Positions 1-7,110 are shown, counted from the stretch's first letter. The stretch is DNA of 12,720 nt from Candidatus Uhrbacteria bacterium (GCA_023246325.1 JAHFIO010000015.1:1-12720), one strand, 5' to 3'. Program-made: numbers and translations. Notes: generated by a model from the letters alone, not told the origin.

Positions 1-755
1 GCATTGAAGTTGCGCGTACCATCGCGGCCGTGACAGGAAAACCGATAATCGGTGTAAATCATTTAGAGGGACATCTTGCATCTGCATGGCTCATGCCAGA
101 AAATAGAAAAAAATGGAAATTTCCAATATTGTATTTATTGGTTTCGGGTGGGCATACGGAGTTAATTCTCATGAAGGATTTTTGCTCGTATACAGTAATT
201 GGTCGAACACGTGATGATGCGGCAGGAGAAGCATTTGATAAAAGTGGGAAGCTTATGGGTCTTGGATATCCGGGTGGACCTATGATTGCAAAGTTGTCAG
301 TAGGAGGAGATGCAACGCGATTTACTTTACCGCGCCCGATGTTGCATGATATAAGTTTTGATTTTAGTTTTTCAGGATTGAAAACTGCGGTGAGATTAGA
401 GTGGGAGAAGTTGCGTGCGGATGAACAAAAAAATAAAAAAATAATTTCTGATTTTTGCGCAAGTGTTCAACAGGCGATTACGGATGTACTCATTGAAAAA
501 ACAATACGCGCAGCATTAAAATATAAGCCTAAAGTTATATGTATGGTTGGAGGAGTTTCGGCTAATGAACATCTGCAAGTATCATTAAAAAAAGCAGTTG
601 TAGAGCAGTTGAGTGGTAGTGTATTGTTGCATCCTGCCGTTGGATTGCATACCGATAATGCTGCCATGATAGCTGCTGCAGGATATTGGCGATTCATGAG
701 AAATAAAAAAACAGATTGGAAAAAATTGGATGCTGAGCCAGAATTAGATTTTTAA
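1..755 (+). CDS. tsaD: TsaD, tRNA threonylcarbamoyladenosine (t6A) transferase subunit, 5' partial
   Basis: The reading frame is already open at the window edge (codons begin at base 3), so the GTG at base 30 is not the true start and roughly the first quarter of the protein is missing. Family motifs run in order: NHLEGH, the HxxxH metal-binding pair; VSGGHTEL; DDAAGEAFDK; GYPGGP; FSFSGLKTAV; VGGVSANEHL; and HTDNAAMIAAAG, whose Asp is a metal ligand in characterised homologues. TsaD (Gcp/Kae1/YgjD) moves the threonylcarbamoyl group onto A37 of ANN-decoding tRNAs in the cytoplasm, working with TsaB and TsaE. The C-terminus looks complete, ending in TAA at 753-755. The tsaE start follows after a single base, so the two genes are almost certainly cotranscribed. 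TsaB is not in this window. Confidence 0.96.
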   Translation, partial: IEVARTIAAVTGKPIIGVNHLEGHLASAWLMPENRKKWKFPILYLLVSGGHTELILMKDFCSYTVIGRTRDDAAGEAFDKSGKLMGLGYPGGPMIAKLSVGGDATRFTLPRPMLHDISFDFSFSGLKTAVRLEWEKLRADEQKNKKIISDFCASVQQAITDVLIEKTIRAALKYKPKVICMVGGVSANEHLQVSLKKAVVEQLSGSVLLHPAVGLHTDNAAMIAAAGYWRFMRNKKTDWKKLDAEPELDF

Positions 756-756
756 T

Positions 757-1185
757 ATGCGAACAGTATTTGTACAAGGAAAAAAAATCATTGTGCAGGA
801 TGAAAAATCTTGGGGGGTTGTTGTGAAAGAAGTAAAAAAAATTCTACTACCTGGAATGATACTTACCTTACAAGGTCCACTTGGTGCAGGTAAAACGACT
901 TTTGTGCAGGCATTCGCAAAAGATGTAGGAATAGAAAAAAATATTGTCAGTCCAACTTTTTCGCTTATGCGTTCGTATATTCTGCCGAAACGTGTCAAAG
1001 GAATAAAAAGAATTATTCATGTGGATGCCTATAGAATAGAAAATGAAAAAGATATGTTAGCATTAGATTTGAGCGAGGAATTGGCAGATAATATGAGCAT
1101 TTTGTTTATTGAATGGCCGGAAAATATATCGAGATGGGTATCGCAGTATGCAGGATTAGTACTATGTATAGAAATTATGCTATAA
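757..1185 (+). CDS. tsaE: TsaE, P-loop ATPase of tRNA t6A synthesis
   Basis: This 142-residue protein has the TsaE layout: Walker A G40-T48 (GPLGAGKTT, Lys46), the switch-like SPTF at 65-68, VDAYR at 89-93, and a hydrophobic strand ending in FIEWPE at 117-122, where Glu119 lies at the Walker-B position. TsaE binds the TsaB-TsaD dimer, and its ATP hydrolysis resets the complex for further rounds of t6A formation. The length is normal for the family. The ATG lies one base after the tsaD stop, with no good Shine-Dalgarno sequence beyond the A/T-rich tsaD end, so translational coupling is likely. Its last codons and TAA stop overlap the -10 box proposed for the next gene (1178-1186). Identification is firm; cotranscription with tsaD is inferred. 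Confidence 0.95.
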   Translation: MRTVFVQGKKIIVQDEKSWGVVVKEVKKILLPGMILTLQGPLGAGKTTFVQAFAKDVGIEKNIVSPTFSLMRSYILPKRVKGIKRIIHVDAYRIENEKDMLALDLSEELADNMSILFIEWPENISRWVSQYAGLVLCIEIML

Positions 1186-1186
1186 T
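1178..1186 (+). promoter_or_regulatory. Extended -10 promoter inside the tsaE stop, for the 1195 gene
   Basis: TGC-TATAAT occupies 1178-1186 and covers the last tsaE codon and stop. Eight bases separate it from the ATG at 1195, so transcription would start at or within a base or two of that ATG (leaderless mRNA). No convincing -35 box is seen 16-18 bases upstream; the extended TGN element may compensate. The box is a perfect match, but its use is inferred. Confidence 0.6.
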
Positions 1187-1194
1187 TTTAATAT

Positions 1195-2388
1195 ATGAAA
1201 CAACAATTTGAAATTCCAGAAGATGGTTTACCTAAAATGCCGGGGGATAGGAATAATCCTTTTTATCCTGCCGATCCCATGGAAAGATTGCAATTGACTT
1301 TAATGCATTCAAATCCCGCACAGGGAGGAGGAGAAATATTGAGATTACGACCTGATGAAAGACCAAGACCTGGAGTAATAAAACGTGCCAAACCTGTAAA
1401 TGAACTTCAAATACCCGCTCCAAGATCATCAGATATAAATTGGAATAGTCCATTATATATTGAGAGCCCGGATTCTACATTTATGTCATCTCGAAGTACG
1501 TGGAAAGAAAAATATAATCCAACAGAGCACAATTTAAAAAAAAGAGGAATAGCTTATGAAGGCGATCCACCGAAATTTGATAGTAATAGAAGTGAGGAAA
1601 CCTTTGCCGCAGAAAGAATTATTTTAGAAGGAATAGATACAGATGGAACGATGAGAGCAGAGGGCAGTCAATTTCGTTGGTTAGGAAAAGGGGTGATAGC
1701 GTACCCTGGCACTAAAGCTGATGATAGAAGAGGGGTGGATGTTGTTTTAGTATTTACAGATGAGAATTTAGTAGATGCGAATGGATTATTGCAAGGGTAT
1801 GGATTGGCAGTGGATATAACAACTGATCGTGATGAGTTTGCAAATAAGTCTTTTAAAGATACAAAAACATTAGCAGGGGGTAATTTAAAATTAGATTCTG
1901 CTACTTGGGCAGATTGGAGAACAGATAAAAATAAACTACGCATAGGAAATCCAAAAGAAGGTAAAATTGATGTAAATCATATTTCTATATATTTACCTGG
2001 AGAATGGATTAAATTTTTTTCAGATGTACAAAATATTCCAGGGCCAAATCAAATTAATACGCGTATGGCAGAATTACGCTCATTTGTTGCCTTTCAGATT
2101 CAAGCACAGCTAGAATTCCAAGCGTGTATGTATTTAGAAATAATGGGTGTAACAAATAGGACACCTTTAAGAAATATTCAAAGAAGTGATTTAGAAGTTC
2201 AACTTGAAAGAGCCATGAATTCTAAAGATGAGAAAAAATCTAGTGATGCTAAAAGACTTCATATGATGTTAACGAAGATATGGAAATCTACTGACACTTT
2301 GCCTCCACTTCATAAAGATGTTTTCGAAGAATTACCAAAAGAAATTAAAGAATTTGGATTATTACAAAAAACTCAAGCACGCGCTTGA
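1195..2388 (+). CDS. Hypothetical protein with possible nuclease-like core
   Basis: I do not recognise a named family for this 397-residue soluble protein. It has no signal peptide or membrane segment. Residues 1 to about 130 are rich in Pro, Arg and Asp and look disordered. A folded alpha/beta core follows at about 135-275. There an ADDRRGVD stretch (175-182) leads into the hydrophobic strand VVLVF (183-187), and a second strand carries GLAVDIT (203-209). This Asp-strand then Asp-x-Thr arrangement resembles PD-(D/E)XK nuclease cores, but the usual Lys is not evident, so that reading is weak. About 275-380 is helical and charged. The start is the ATG after the extended -10 box, in an A/T-only context without a Shine-Dalgarno sequence. 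The last codons (TQARA-stop) lie in a palindrome shared with the converging gene. Confidence 0.85.
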   Translation: MKQQFEIPEDGLPKMPGDRNNPFYPADPMERLQLTLMHSNPAQGGGEILRLRPDERPRPGVIKRAKPVNELQIPAPRSSDINWNSPLYIESPDSTFMSSRSTWKEKYNPTEHNLKKRGIAYEGDPPKFDSNRSEETFAAERIILEGIDTDGTMRAEGSQFRWLGKGVIAYPGTKADDRRGVDVVLVFTDENLVDANGLLQGYGLAVDITTDRDEFANKSFKDTKTLAGGNLKLDSATWADWRTDKNKLRIGNPKEGKIDVNHISIYLPGEWIKFFSDVQNIPGPNQINTRMAELRSFVAFQIQAQLEFQACMYLEIMGVTNRTPLRNIQRSDLEVQLERAMNSKDEKKSSDAKRLHMMLTKIWKSTDTLPPLHKDVFEELPKEIKEFGLLQKTQARA

Positions 2389-2391
2389 GTT
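2370..2391. terminator. Palindromic terminator shared by two converging gene ends
   Basis: AACTCAAGC and GCTTGAGTT form a perfect 9-bp stem around a 4-base loop. Read on the minus strand the stem runs into six T residues, a good intrinsic terminator for the 2373-2669 gene. Read on the plus strand it is preceded by an A tract but followed only by TATTTCC, a weaker T run. Both stop codons lie inside the stem, and each strand encodes Thr-Gln-Ala-Arg-Ala-stop. Confidence 0.85.
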
Positions 2392-2669
2392 ATTTCCATC
2401 ATTTCACGTAATGCGTATCCATCAGATGGAGAGAGTCTATTCGGCCATTTTGGACGAAGCATAGCAATAAATAAATCCCTTCGCATTTCTAATGAATTGC
2501 TTGGAAGTCTTAGAATGGCGGGCATACCTGCATGTGCTAATTCAATTTGTTCAACTTCATTTCTGAAAAGAATGTCCTTTCCATTCAGGTGGATCAATCG
2601 TGGAAATGGATTTTTAAAAATCTTGTTCAGATCCTCGAACATATCGGTCTGCAGTGCTTGGATTTTCAT
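2373..2669 (-). CDS. Small hypothetical protein (98 residues)
   Basis: No family is recognised. The frame could open 10 codons further out at 2699, but the ATG at 2669 is preceded by AAAAAGGAAAAA, a clear Shine-Dalgarno sequence, and a promoter ends about 30 bases upstream, so 2669 is chosen. The 98-residue product is soluble and mixed alpha/beta, with a short strand-like RLIHLNGKDILF region followed by ELAHAGMPAILRLP and a Met/Arg-rich helix; there is no Cys or signal peptide. It overlaps the 3' end of the converging 1195-2388 gene by 16 bases, and both proteins end in TQARA. A clear promoter, ribosome-binding site and terminator on the same strand make it a real gene even though its product is unknown. 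Confidence 0.75.
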   Translation of the reverse strand: MKIQALQTDMFEDLNKIFKNPFPRLIHLNGKDILFRNEVEQIELAHAGMPAILRLPSNSLEMRRDLFIAMLRPKWPNRLSPSDGYALREMMEITQARA

Positions 2670-2704
2670 TTTTTCCTTTTTGTATAGGGTAAGGTACATG
2701 TATA

Positions 2705-2733
2705 TTCATACATCATTTTCGTATAAAAGTCAA
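2705..2733 (-). promoter_or_regulatory. Sigma70-type promoter for the 2373-2669 gene
   Basis: On the minus strand, -35 TTGACT (2733-2728) and -10 TATGAA (2710-2705) are separated by 17 bases. Transcription would start near 2698, giving a leader of about 30 bases that contains the AAAAAGGAAAAA ribosome-binding site. The spacer carries an AAAAT run like those in the 6653-6681 and 8946-8974 promoters. Confidence 0.6.
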
Positions 2734-2847
2734 GGGGAGGTGCATCTGTATGTGGAGTCTGGTTCTTGGTATACAAAATATTGATTATGCTTAAAAAATG
2801 ACTAGGTTGAGAGAAAAAGTGTGTATAGGTATATGGTGACAAAATAC

Positions 2848-2892
2848 TTGACAAGTAGGTAAAATTGTGGTAGATTTGTTGCATGCTATACT
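2848..2892 (+). promoter_or_regulatory. Promoter region of the 2896-5772 gene (two overlapping candidates)
   Basis: A TTGACA (2848-2853) and TAGATT (2871-2876) pair with a 17-base spacer would start transcription near 2883. Separately, an extended -10 TGC-TATACT (2884-2892) lies just upstream of the gene, giving a start near 2899-2902. The first box set begins TTGACAAG, as do the promoters at 6653-6681 and 8946-8974. The second matches the leaderless pattern of the 1195 and 9054 genes if translation begins at the second ATG (2902). Confidence 0.6.
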
Positions 2893-2895
2893 AAT

Positions 2896-5772
2896 ATGGA
2901 TATGACACAATTTTATGATGAATCTCATGAGAAGCCTGGCCATTTGGATGCCTCGCGATATGGCGAAGTTCCTAATAAAAATGCAGTAAACCCCATACAA
3001 GAGCGTTTGCAAAAAATACATCCAGAGATTGTATGTATTGAAGGTCGGTTAGAATTTTTACAAGCACATCCAAATGAAAAAATAGAGGATTTTATTGATA
3101 GTATTCATACCGTACAAGATAGGCTTGAAAAACTTTCTACAAAAGCAATTCTGGATGGCTGCGATTTAGATATTCGTAGACATTTGTATGCTGAAATTGT
3201 TAAAATGGAACATATTAAAAAACAGGCATTTCGTTTATTTATGCCTGCAGGATATGTGGAGAGTAAAACATCTTCTGTTCGGAATCCTATTGAAAAAAAA
3301 GAGCGTGTAGCTGTACAAAATATGAAGATGGAAGAGCCTGGTGTATTTGGACGCATGTTTTCAAATGTGAAAAAAATATTTGGAAAAGAAAAAAATATAG
3401 TTGAAGAAGAAATCCCTAAACCGTCTATGTCAGGTGGTACATTGAGGGATTTTTTGTCATTGATGCCGGGGATTGAAAGCACGAATGAAATGAATGCGAG
3501 AAAACAAAAAGAAAAAGAAGATATAGAAAAGGAAGCATTATTACAAATTTTGCGGCTGCCAAATCATAGATCTGCTCCTGTGAGTATTGTGGCACGGTTA
3601 AATGAGTTAACGGATAATGAATTTTTGCCAACGGAACGTGAGATATGGGAAGAGGCGATGGCATATGGGGAGAAGAATGTTGAATTCGCGAATCAATATG
3701 TTGTTGATTTGGCGCGTAGAAAAGCAAATGGGGAAGATATTGAATCTTTTAAAGAATTACGTGAATTACGAAAATTACATAAGAAAAAATTGGAAGAAAT
3801 ATTGCCTGAAATGAAAGACGAACCTGTATTAGAAGTTCCTGATTTAGTACTTCCTCCTGTTGTAGAAGTAGATGCGGATACAGTTCATCCTGTGCGGTTT
3901 AGTGATACTACGAAAAAAATAGAAGATGAGGCGAGAAAAAGACGCACGACATATCAGGTGCATGAGGAAGAAGCGGAGTCTATACCAGATACCGTTCGTA
4001 CTGGACTAAAAGAAGAAAGTGAAAAATTTGATCAAATGATTCAGGAAGAAAAAGCACGTATATTTGAACGTGAAAGAGATGCATTTGTGCGTCAACAAGA
4101 ATTAGCAACACCTGTTAAAATGTCGCAAGAAGAAAAAGATGAATTACTTCGACAAGAGCGTATGATGTGGGATGCAAAAAAAGGATTGGAGAAAAGACGT
4201 ATGTTGAAAGAACATATTACGCCATCTTTTTTGAAAAAAGAAGAAGGAGAGGAAAAAGAAATGCGCACAATGGTAAAAAATAAGATGCTGCGTTTTGTTA
4301 AAGAGTATGCAGATATAGAACATATTGAAGAATTAATGGAAGAGGTGAAGCAAGGACTTACAGAATCGGAATTAGTGCCATATGAACAAGTTAAAAAAAC
4401 ACTGTCAGTTCCGGATGATATACGCATTGCTCCTGAACTTCAGAAGTCTATTCACAGATTGCTTTGTGCGGCTTTATTACACTATACATCACCTAAAATA
4501 GAAGAATTATGGAATAAAATAGTTCCTATTGTTGATCGATTGTCGAAACCCAAATTGAAACATCGTTCAGAAATAAGAGAAGAAAAAAAAGCAGAGGTTG
4601 AAAAATCAGTTAGTATATCTCAAGCTCAAAAAGATGAGTTAATGGCTTTTGCTGATGGGGGAGAATTGACTGATGGTGCACAAAAATATTTACATACAAG
4701 CAATGGTTTTTTTCAAGGTGAATCAATGAAAGCATATGTCGAATTTTTGAAATCGCATACTGTGGCAATGAATCAAGAACAGAGAATGCAATTATATTCT
4801 GCTATGATGCGTTTACGTGCAGCGCAAGTGACGGGTTTAACCCCCATTGAATCTGATGAGCGTATTCAACAGGTTGAAAAACTAAAAGATGATATATTTA
4901 TTGAGCTTCAGAAAAAAAATAAAAAGAAACAGGATTTAACAGAAACAGAAGTTTCACTTTTGGCTTCGTTTGCAGTTGATGGTGTTTTAGTGCCAGAATA
5001 TGGTGAATTGGTTAAAAAATTAAAAAATAGTTTATCTGAAATGCAGTTAGGTGCATTTGGTTTTATAGAAAAAAAATGGAATGATCGAATCCGCGATCAT
5101 CTTTCCGATGAACTTGTTCAGAAAAAAGAAAGATTACTTATTGCAGAATTATTAAATTTAAAATATCGAGATATTCGAATATATACCGTACCACTTGTGC
5201 GTGCAATTGAAAATTACATTATAGATCTTACGGCGCCTCCAATTACAACTCAACCTAAAAAAGAAAAAACCCCTAAAGAAAAAAAGAATATAGATCAAGG
5301 TTTTAATACACTTGGTTTAGCACTTGCAAAATCAAAAATTGAAGCACCCTCTGTTGAAGACGGGTCACCCGGGAAAGAAACAGTAATTCATTCGACTCAA
5401 ATTGGTATTGGTGAGTTGGAACCTGTTGTGGTTGAAAAACCGAAAGTTGAAGAAGTAAAAACCGCAAAAAAACAAAAAGAGATTTTATCTAATGGTGATA
5501 GAAAAAAATTACAAGCATTTGCAGAAAAACTTAATGACACAAAACTAAATTTGAAAGATATTAAAGATATTATATCAAAATATAACGATGCAGAAGGTAT
5601 AGATTTTAGCGATGTATACAATACTACAATTATAAAACTTGAACATATCAATCCTGAAAATTTGGATAGTAATAAGAAAAAACGCGCCTATTTTCGCGCT
5701 ATTGTTATGGCTATTTTGAATTATGATGAAAGAAAAATTGATGAACAAATAGAGCTTGTACTACACGTATAA
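2896..5772 (+). CDS. Large helical/coiled-coil protein with four internal repeats
   Basis: No named family is recognised for this 958-residue, highly charged, soluble protein, which has no signal peptide or membrane segment. About 30-130 is helical; about 130-190 is a basic linker; about 200-310 is Glu/Lys-rich helix; about 340-455 is a strongly charged coiled-coil-like stretch. Four copies of a helical module follow. Each opens with a Leu-x-x-Phe helix (KMLRFV 463-468, ELMAFA 581-586, LLASFA 688-693, KLQAFA 871-876). Each has an Ala-centred helix 51-60 residues later (Ala525, Ala636, Ala750, Ala935), three of them continuing to a Tyr. A Lys/Pro-rich linker at about 780-865 separates units three and four. 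A scaffold or structural role is possible but unproven. The ATG at 2896 is given as start; the ATG at 2902 is equally plausible if the mRNA is leaderless. Confidence 0.9.
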   Translation: MDMTQFYDESHEKPGHLDASRYGEVPNKNAVNPIQERLQKIHPEIVCIEGRLEFLQAHPNEKIEDFIDSIHTVQDRLEKLSTKAILDGCDLDIRRHLYAEIVKMEHIKKQAFRLFMPAGYVESKTSSVRNPIEKKERVAVQNMKMEEPGVFGRMFSNVKKIFGKEKNIVEEEIPKPSMSGGTLRDFLSLMPGIESTNEMNARKQKEKEDIEKEALLQILRLPNHRSAPVSIVARLNELTDNEFLPTEREIWEEAMAYGEKNVEFANQYVVDLARRKANGEDIESFKELRELRKLHKKKLEEILPEMKDEPVLEVPDLVLPPVVEVDADTVHPVRFSDTTKKIEDEARKRRTTYQVHEEEAESIPDTVRTGLKEESEKFDQMIQEEKARIFERERDAFVRQQELATPVKMSQEEKDELLRQERMMWDAKKGLEKRRMLKEHITPSFLKKEEGEEKEMRTMVKNKMLRFVKEYADIEHIEELMEEVKQGLTESELVPYEQVKKTLSVPDDIRIAPELQKSIHRLLCAALLHYTSPKIEELWNKIVPIVDRLSKPKLKHRSEIREEKKAEVEKSVSISQAQKDELMAFADGGELTDGAQKYLHTSNGFFQGESMKAYVEFLKSHTVAMNQEQRMQLYSAMMRLRAAQVTGLTPIESDERIQQVEKLKDDIFIELQKKNKKKQDLTETEVSLLASFAVDGVLVPEYGELVKKLKNSLSEMQLGAFGFIEKKWNDRIRDHLSDELVQKKERLLIAELLNLKYRDIRIYTVPLVRAIENYIIDLTAPPITTQPKKEKTPKEKKNIDQGFNTLGLALAKSKIEAPSVEDGSPGKETVIHSTQIGIGELEPVVVEKPKVEEVKTAKKQKEILSNGDRKKLQAFAEKLNDTKLNLKDIKDIISKYNDAEGIDFSDVYNTTIIKLEHINPENLDSNKKKRAYFRAIVMAILNYDERKIDEQIELVLHV

Positions 5773-5776
5773 AAAA

Positions 5777-5803
5777 ACGACCTGACATACTACATCAAGT
5801 CGT
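5777..5803 (-). terminator. Terminator of the minus-strand operon, built into its last codons
   Basis: ACGAC (5777-5781) pairs with GTCGT (5799-5803) and TGA (5783-5785) with TCA (5795-5797), with one mismatch between them. On the minus strand the hairpin is followed by a run of seven T residues. The TAG stop (5792-5790) lies in the loop. On the plus strand no T run follows, so it mainly serves the minus-strand operon. Confidence 0.75.
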
Positions 5804-6263
5804 GAGTAAAACTACCGCATGCCATCAACTGGTCCAAAACTTTTGCCCAGTTTTTGCATCCATCTTCGCATATTGGCGCATGCAGGATGAGTACATGCGA
5901 TCCGTTCACAACCAATTTTTGTACTCCCATAAACCAATCCACAGCTGCGCTCATTGGATGGTTATGATGGTTCATATCGGTTGCGACCGCTATCCTGCCG
6001 ACATTCCCTGCCATCGACAGGATGAGTGGGAAGCCGATCGCGATTTCACAACCGAGAAATTCAGCGCGCGCTTTTGTTCCTAGCGTTGTTGCTTCGGCTG
6101 GCATAAGCAAGTCGAGAAGAGCAATGTCGAATCCGCCTTTGCAGGCCAATGCACGAGCTTCGCCATATTCACTTGTCACGACAACTTCGTGTCCGAGTGC
6201 TGTGAGCTGAGATTTTCCAGCGCGGCGGTTGCTGACGGCGTCATCAACGAGTAAAATCTTCAT
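5790..6263 (-). CDS. Stand-alone response-regulator (receiver)-like protein
   Basis: This 157-residue protein begins with a receiver signature: MKILLVDD places acidic Asp7 and Asp8 at the end of strand 1, and IALLDLLMP puts the expected phospho-acceptor at Asp51. VVVTSEYGEA (27-36) matches strand 2 and helix 2. Beyond Pro55 it departs from classic CheY-like receivers: a longer insertion is followed by a strand ending in TDMNHH (95-100), then NHPMSAAVDW and KLVVNGSHVLILHAPICEDG. No usual strand-5 Lys can be placed with confidence. I recall similar TD-x-NHH receiver-like proteins in CPR genomes, but cannot check this here. It has no output domain, so it would act through protein contacts. Its ATG overlaps the upstream stop as ATGA, so the two genes are translationally coupled. 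The DNA is much richer in G+C than its neighbours. No histidine kinase is present in the window. Confidence 0.8.
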   Translation of the reverse strand: MKILLVDDAVSNRRAGKSQLTALGHEVVVTSEYGEARALACKGGFDIALLDLLMPAEATTLGTKARAEFLGCEIAIGFPLILSMAGNVGRIAVATDMNHHNHPMSAAVDWFMGVQKLVVNGSHVLILHAPICEDGCKNWAKVLDQLMACGSFTHDLM

Positions 6264-6634
6264 TGATTTTTTTCCTTGTTGATTTCGGCGATGGCTAGTA
6301 TGAGTGGAATCAGTATGTTTTCCTCGCCTGTACGTTCAACAATTGGCATTGCCTTTATACGCGTTGGAAAGCGAGACGCAAGTGCGTGCGATTCGGTTTC
6401 TTCGTTTTTGTTAAAATACGAAAGGAATATGACGGTATGTTCGGTTTCTTTTATGAAACGCAAAGCGGTTTCCGCCGAATTTACGAATGCAAGGTCGGTC
6501 TCGATATCCGTATCGTCTATGAGCTTGTCTCGTATGACAGCTCCGCATCCCTTCGCGATCTGTGCGATGACGGCTGCAATTGGGTTTGCAGGATTAGGAC
6601 TTTCGTATTGAATGAACAGAGTAGCTTGTGTCAT
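6260..6634 (-). CDS. Hypothetical alpha/beta protein, operon partner of the receiver-like gene
   Basis: This 124-residue soluble protein has no recognised family. It starts with a strand-like MTQATLFIQYES, then a helix (NPIAAVIAQIAKGCG). Later come a strand-helix-strand run, LAFVNSAETALRFIKE and HTVIFLSYFN, and then RIKAMPIVERTGE with a hydrophobic C-terminal helix. The alternation resembles a receiver-type fold whose acidic and phospho-acceptor residues have been lost, but that is inference. A strong AAAGGAG ribosome-binding site (6648-6642) and a promoter sit just upstream, and the TGA overlaps the ATG of the receiver-like gene by four bases. The pair forms one transcription unit ending at the 5777-5803 hairpin. 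Like its partner it is G+C-richer than the surrounding genes. Confidence 0.8.
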   Translation of the reverse strand: MTQATLFIQYESPNPANPIAAVIAQIAKGCGAVIRDKLIDDTDIETDLAFVNSAETALRFIKETEHTVIFLSYFNKNEETESHALASRFPTRIKAMPIVERTGEENILIPLILAIAEINKEKNQ

Positions 6635-6652
6635 TTTTCTTCTCCTTTTATT

Positions 6653-6681
6653 ACCCTAGCATACATTTTTGGTCTTGTCAA
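6653..6681 (-). promoter_or_regulatory. Sigma70-type promoter of the 6634-5790 operon
   Basis: On the minus strand -35 TTGACA (6681-6676), a 17-base spacer ending in TATGC, and -10 TAGGGT (6658-6653). The predicted start near 6646 puts the AAAGGAG ribosome-binding site at the very 5' end of a leader of about 12 bases. The spacer agrees with that of the 8907 gene promoter at 13 of 17 positions. Confidence 0.7.
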
Positions 6682-6764
6682 TGTCTTGGGTGTAGAAAAA
6701 GTGAAATTGAAAGTTATCCACAGTGGTTTTATGCGTAAAAGAAAAAAAGAGTGTACTATAAGGA

Positions 6765-6770
6765 TATAAT
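6765..6770 (+). promoter_or_regulatory. Candidate -10 box for the 6787-7416 gene pair
   Basis: A perfect TATAAT lies 16 bases before the ATG at 6787. No good -35 box is seen at 16-18 bases upstream, where the sequence is a poly-A run. A leader of about ten bases without a Shine-Dalgarno sequence would result. Other TATA-like strings overlap here, so the exact box is uncertain. Confidence 0.4.
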
Positions 6771-6786
6771 TCGTTATATATATACT

Positions 6787-7101
6787 ATGGGCAAAGAATA
6801 TCCAAAAGGATCAAAAGAATTTATCAATAAACCTATTGATGCTAAAGATGAAAATAATAGGGAAGATATTGTTGCGGAGACGTTTGAAAAACATATTAAG
6901 AATTATATTAAAGTTCCAAAAAAACCAGAAGATGATGGACCACCACCAATGACGGGTGGGATGACTATAGATATTTTTGATCCAGATGATAAGAAGGGAC
7001 CTCCTCCACCACCACCAACTGGAGCAATGAATGAGTATAAACCAAAGGAAGTTAAACAACCACCTAAAAAAGAAAAAGATTTTGGTGGAATGACCATGTA
7101 A
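6787..7101 (+). CDS. Small proline-rich acidic protein (104 residues)
   Basis: No family is recognised. The product is hydrophilic and looks largely disordered. It has a charged N-terminal half (helix-like 27-43) and then two related proline-rich segments, GPPPMTGGM (51-59) and GPPPPPPTGAM (71-81), each preceded by an acidic run containing DD. A lysine-rich tail follows (EVKQPPKKEKDFGG). The frame extends upstream to a GTG at 6751, but that would place promoter-like sequence inside the gene, so the ATG at 6787 in its A/T-only context is preferred. A TATAAT lies at 6765-6770. The six-proline run would normally call for EF-P during translation. Nine bases separate it from the next gene, so the two probably form one unit. 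Confidence 0.75.
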   Translation: MGKEYPKGSKEFINKPIDAKDENNREDIVAETFEKHIKNYIKVPKKPEDDGPPPMTGGMTIDIFDPDDKKGPPPPPPTGAMNEYKPKEVKQPPKKEKDFGGMTM

Positions 7102-7110
7102 TATAAATAT

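Noticed and set aside
2497..2784. Plus-strand frame opposite the 2373-2669 gene
   Set aside because: It has Phe/Ser-rich shadow composition, runs through the opposite promoter and has no ribosome-binding site.
6714..6722. Perfect DnaA-box-like TTATCCACA before the 6787 gene
   Set aside because: I saw only one copy, with no cluster, AT-rich unwinding repeats or dnaA/dnaN genes nearby; a single 9-mer can occur by chance.
5802..6769. Plus-strand open frames opposite the receiver-like operon
   Set aside because: The minus-strand frames have promoter, ribosome-binding site, ATGA coupling, terminator and receiver motifs; the plus frames have none of these and read as shadows.
6751..6786. GTG start extending the proline-rich protein by 12 residues
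   Set aside because: The extension overlaps the TATAAT box and encodes an A/T-driven Tyr/Ile string; the ATG at 6787 fits better.
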